DNA of 64,000 nucleotides from Flectonema sp. DT1601 (lineage: Eukaryota > Euglenozoa > Diplonemea > Diplonemida > Diplonemidae): assembly GCA_964019425.1 (NCBI GenBank), contig OZ025788.1, positions 62,001 through 126,000 of the forward strand, read 5' to 3'. Below the pieces are notes generated by a model that was not told the origin of the DNA, did no database searches, and was given only the letters and a program-made list of their open reading frames with translations. Of the stretch, positions 61,229 to 64,000 are shown one piece after another. The first letter of the stretch is position 1. Every line of letters begins with the position of its first letter. The position numbers and the translations under genes are program-made.

Positions 61229-64000
61229 CTATTCAGCTGCTTCGTATGCGAGAGCGTTGAATCCGAGATCGTGTTCACACTGCTGGAGAGTGACATCACG
61301 ACGCTTGGCGTAGTCTGCTACCTGGTCCTCCTTAATCTTTCCAACTCCAAAATAAATTGACTCCGGATGTCCAAATACGATAGCAGACACCGCAGCAGCT
61401 GGTAACATAGCAAGTGATTCCGTCAATTCAATGTTAGTATTTTCCGTGACGTTAGCAAGCTTCCACATCTTTACCTTTTCTTGATGGTCAGGTTGGGATG
61501 GGTATCCAGGTGCTGGACGAATACCTTTGTAGTTTTGTTTGATAAGGTCATCAGCTGTGAGTTCATCACCTCCTTCATATCCCCAAGTCGTCCTTCTCAT
61601 ATCCTTATGAATTACTTCAGCAACACCCTCAGCAAGACGATCAGCAATGGCTTCAACCATAATAATGCTGTAGTCGTCATTTACTTCTTTATATTTTGAG
61701 ATCAATTCTTCTGTACCAAAACAAGCACAGACAAGCTGACCGAGGTAGTCTTTGTATCCCTTTGGTGCGACAAAGTCAGACAGACAGTAGTATGGCTCAA
61801 CTGTGTCTTTGTGAACCTGCTGTCTCAAACCCAAGAATCTCAGAGATTCTTCAGTACGATCATCGTCTTTGTATACGATAATGTCATCACCCTCTTGGTT
61901 AACTGGAAAGTAAGAAACTATTCCGGTCAATTTAAGACTCTTGTTCTTTGCTACATCCTTAAGCATGTTCAAAGCGTCATTGTGAAGCTTTTTTGCTTCC
62001 GATCCAACTTCAGGGCAGTTAAACAGCTTTGGGTAACCTCTGTTTGGATATTTACCACGAAGTTGCCAAACCTGAAAAAATGGATTCCAATCAATGAAAG
62101 GAATAACATCATCAATACTGTACTCGACAACCTTACTACCGAGGTATGTTGGTTTGCATACTGGAGGAGACTTGTCGAAGTCGATGACCATTTTCTTGAC
62201 ACGAGCATCATTAATGGTTAAGTACTTACGATCCTTAACTCCCTCCCAGTATTCTTTGCGAAGGTCTTCGTACATTTCAGTTGTGTCTTCTAAGAATTCC
62301 TCACAACTGTTTCCTAGCAGACTACCACACACGACAACACTCTTTGAAGCGTCTAAAACGTGAATAGTATTCTGGTAATGAGTGTGAAGCTTTACTGCAG
62401 TATGCATCTTCGATGTTGTCGCTCCTCCAATGAGAAGTGGCTTACTGATACTACATCTTTTGAATTCCTTTGCGACAGCAACCATTTCATCTAACGATGG
62501 AGTAATGAGACCTGACAAACCAACGATGTCAGGATTGTGTTCTTTGATAGCGTCCATAATCTTTGGAAGTGGAGTCATCACTCCGAGATCAATAATTTTG
62601 TAATTATTACATCCAAGAACAACTCCCACAATGTTCTTTCCAATATCGTGGACGTCTCCCTTTACTGTTGCCAACAGAACACTGTTTTGTGCTACTACTC
62701 CTCCACCACTTGCCTTTTCTTCTTCCATGAATGGGATTAAATGTCCAACAGCTTTCTTCATTACTCGAGCAGACTTGATGACTTGAGGTAAAAACATCTT
62801 ACCTGATCCAAAGAGGTCACCAACGATACTCATTCCCTTCATCAGAGGACCTTCAATAATGTGAAGACACTTTGGGTATAATTCTTTATCCTGACGACAT
62901 GCTTCAACATCTTCAATGATATGACTAACAATACCCTTTACTAATGCGTGGGAAAGACGATCTTCCTTTGGGTAGGTTCTCCATTCATCAACTTTCTGTT
63001 CTTCAACACCTCCTTTTTGACTCTTAAATTTCTCAGCAAGATCAGTCAACATTTCTGTTGAGTTTTGTTCTCTATCAGCTGGTTTTGGTCTGTTGAAAAT
63101 AACGTCTTCACAGAGATCAATCAAGGACTGGTCGATGTCACTGTACACAGGCATAGTACCAGCGTTTACAATAGCCATGTCCATGTTGCATTTACCGATG
63201 GCGTGGTAGAGGAAGACTGCGTGCATTGAATTTCTGATTTTTTCAACACCTCTGAAAGAGAACGACAAGTTGGAAAGACCTCCTGAAATCTTTGCGTGTG
63301 GTAAGTTGTCTTTAATCCACTTAGTGGCGTTAAGAAAGTCAACTCCGTAGTTGTTGTGTTCTTCAAGACCAGTTGCGATGGTTAAAACGTTTGGATCGAA
63401 AATGATATCCTCGACAGGGAAACCAATTCCTTCTAAGATGTAGTACGCACGCTTACAGATTCTGATCTTGTCAGCTTCGGTTGCAGCCTGACCCTCTTCA
63501 TCGAAAGCCATGACAACCAACGCAGCTCCATACTTCATAATAGTCTTAGCATGCTCGATGAATTGTTCTTCTCCAGCCTTTAGAGAGATACTGTTCACGA
63601 TTGGCTTTCCTTGAACGCATTTCAAACCGGCTTCGATAACTGCAAAGTTAGAACTGTCAATCATGAATGGAACTTTACTGATGTCAGGATCAGATACACA
63701 TAAATTGATTAAATGAGTAATAGCAAGCTCTCCATCAATAAGACCATCGTCAAGATTGAAATCGATTACAGTGGCTCCGTTTTCAACCTGTTCACGTGCG
63801 ATAGCCATCGCTGATTCGAAATCACCAGCCTTAATGAGTCGTTTGAAGCGAAGGGATCCTGCAATGTTACATCTCTCACCAATGTTTAAGAACCCGGAGT
63901 GTTCATTAACACGAAGTCTTTCAAGACCTGACAAGACCATAGTGTTGTCACGAACTCCCTTTGGTCTAGGAACAATCCCTTCAGTTGCTTTTCTAATCGC
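61229..64000 (-). CDS. metH: Cobalamin-dependent methionine synthase, 5' end beyond window
   Basis: Open from the right edge (923 codons) to the stop at 61229. The Met at 63940 is internal: the 20 codons before it read AIRKATEGIVPRPKGV and align with MetH. Order: pterin-binding domain (FLNIGERCNIAGS, QVENGATVIDFN, MIDSSNF), B12 cap helices, B12-binding domain with KGDVHDIGKNIVGVV whose His is the lower axial cobalt ligand, GLSGLITPSLDEM, IGGATTSK, and the C-terminal reactivation domain with RPAPGYPSQPDH (S-adenosylmethionine binding). The homocysteine-binding domain must lie right of 64000. It transfers the methyl of methyltetrahydrofolate to homocysteine. The organism therefore needs B12. 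Confidence 0.95.
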   Translation of the reverse strand, partial: AIRKATEGIVPRPKGVRDNTMVLSGLERLRVNEHSGFLNIGERCNIAGSLRFKRLIKAGDFESAMAIAREQVENGATVIDFNLDDGLIDGELAITHLINLCVSDPDISKVPFMIDSSNFAVIEAGLKCVQGKPIVNSISLKAGEEQFIEHAKTIMKYGAALVVMAFDEEGQAATEADKIRICKRAYYILEGIGFPVEDIIFDPNVLTIATGLEEHNNYGVDFLNATKWIKDNLPHAKISGGLSNLSFSFRGVEKIRNSMHAVFLYHAIGKCNMDMAIVNAGTMPVYSDIDQSLIDLCEDVIFNRPKPADREQNSTEMLTDLAEKFKSQKGGVEEQKVDEWRTYPKEDRLSHALVKGIVSHIIEDVEACRQDKELYPKCLHIIEGPLMKGMSIVGDLFGSGKMFLPQVIKSARVMKKAVGHLIPFMEEEKASGGGVVAQNSVLLATVKGDVHDIGKNIVGVVLGCNNYKIIDLGVMTPLPKIMDAIKEHNPDIVGLSGLITPSLDEMVAVAKEFKRCSISKPLLIGGATTSKMHTAVKLHTHYQNTIHVLDASKSVVVCGSLLGNSCEEFLEDTTEMYEDLRKEYWEGVKDRKYLTINDARVKKMVIDFDKSPPVCKPTYLGSKVVEYSIDDVIPFIDWNPFFQVWQLRGKYPNRGYPKLFNCPEVGSEAKKLHNDALNMLKDVAKNKSLKLTGIVSYFPVNQEGDDIIVYKDDDRTEESLRFLGLRQQVHKDTVEPYYCLSDFVAPKGYKDYLGQLVCACFGTEELISKYKEVNDDYSIIMVEAIADRLAEGVAEVIHKDMRRTTWGYEGGDELTADDLIKQNYKGIRPAPGYPSQPDHQEKVKMWKLANVTENTNIELTESLAMLPAAAVSAIVFGHPESIYFGVGKIKEDQVADYAKRRDVTLQQCEHDLGFNALAYEAAE

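Noticed and set aside
60748-61299. 183-codon minus-strand frame
   Set aside because: Built from Lys and Phe runs of homopolymers and overlapping the methionine synthase 3' end.
63938-63940. ATG at 63940 as methionine synthase start
   Set aside because: Upstream codons to the window edge align with the family, so the Met is internal.

Overview
The window is nuclear DNA of a single-celled eukaryote. Genes are compact and mostly uninterrupted. Where introns can be traced they are GT-AG and short (41-172 nt, two longer). The standard stop codons are used, and spacers are AT-rich and full of A/T homopolymers. The gene content is eukaryotic core machinery: an AIR9-like microtubule protein, a USP7-type deubiquitinase, TRAPPC13, a DEAH helicase, a PUB-RING protein and cobalamin-dependent methionine synthase. 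It also has lineage-type accessory genes: a calpain-like protein without its triad, an LRR protein with a ubiquitin-like head, and acylation-type N termini. All 25-26 recognised protein genes lie on the minus strand. With AIR9 and calpain-like genes this suggests an excavate-type flagellate, but that is inference and I cannot name the organism.

Layout, left to right. 1-950: 5' part of a GC-richer unidentified ORF running off the left edge. 951-4524: gene-free, homopolymer-rich, several stem-loops. 4525-9000: PHO80-type cyclin, unknown protein, kelch protein. 9001-10590: gene-free structured island and repeats. 10591-25643: PH/TH1-like protein, secreted Cys protein, Ubl-LRR protein, IQ-repeat protein, ADP-ribosyltransferase-like protein, two unknowns, calpain-like protein and PUB-RING protein. 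26242-36092: TRAPPC13, a pseudokinase, phosphohistidine phosphatase, ADP-ribosylglycohydrolase and an unknown. 36093-38915: gene-free, holding a 749-bp direct repeat pair. 38916-53771: USP7-like protease, AIR9-like protein, an E2 without its catalytic Cys, a small Cys protein and a coiled-coil PH protein. 54943-59390: DEAH helicase and probable 3' exons. 61229 to the right edge: methionine synthase.

The most interesting non-gene signal is a family of six 80-140 bp structured elements in five spacers. Each has a small CCGA(C) hairpin, five have a long closing stem, and five end in a T-run when read on the gene strand. They look like an undescribed small-RNA or mRNA-element family. Two further two-copy spacer families exist.

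Functionally, ubiquitin and Ubl biology (USP7-like, dead E2, PUB-RING, Ubl-LRR) and ADP-ribose turnover (transferase-like plus hydrolase) are each represented more than once. Nothing in the sequence shows that these genes are co-regulated beyond sharing a strand.
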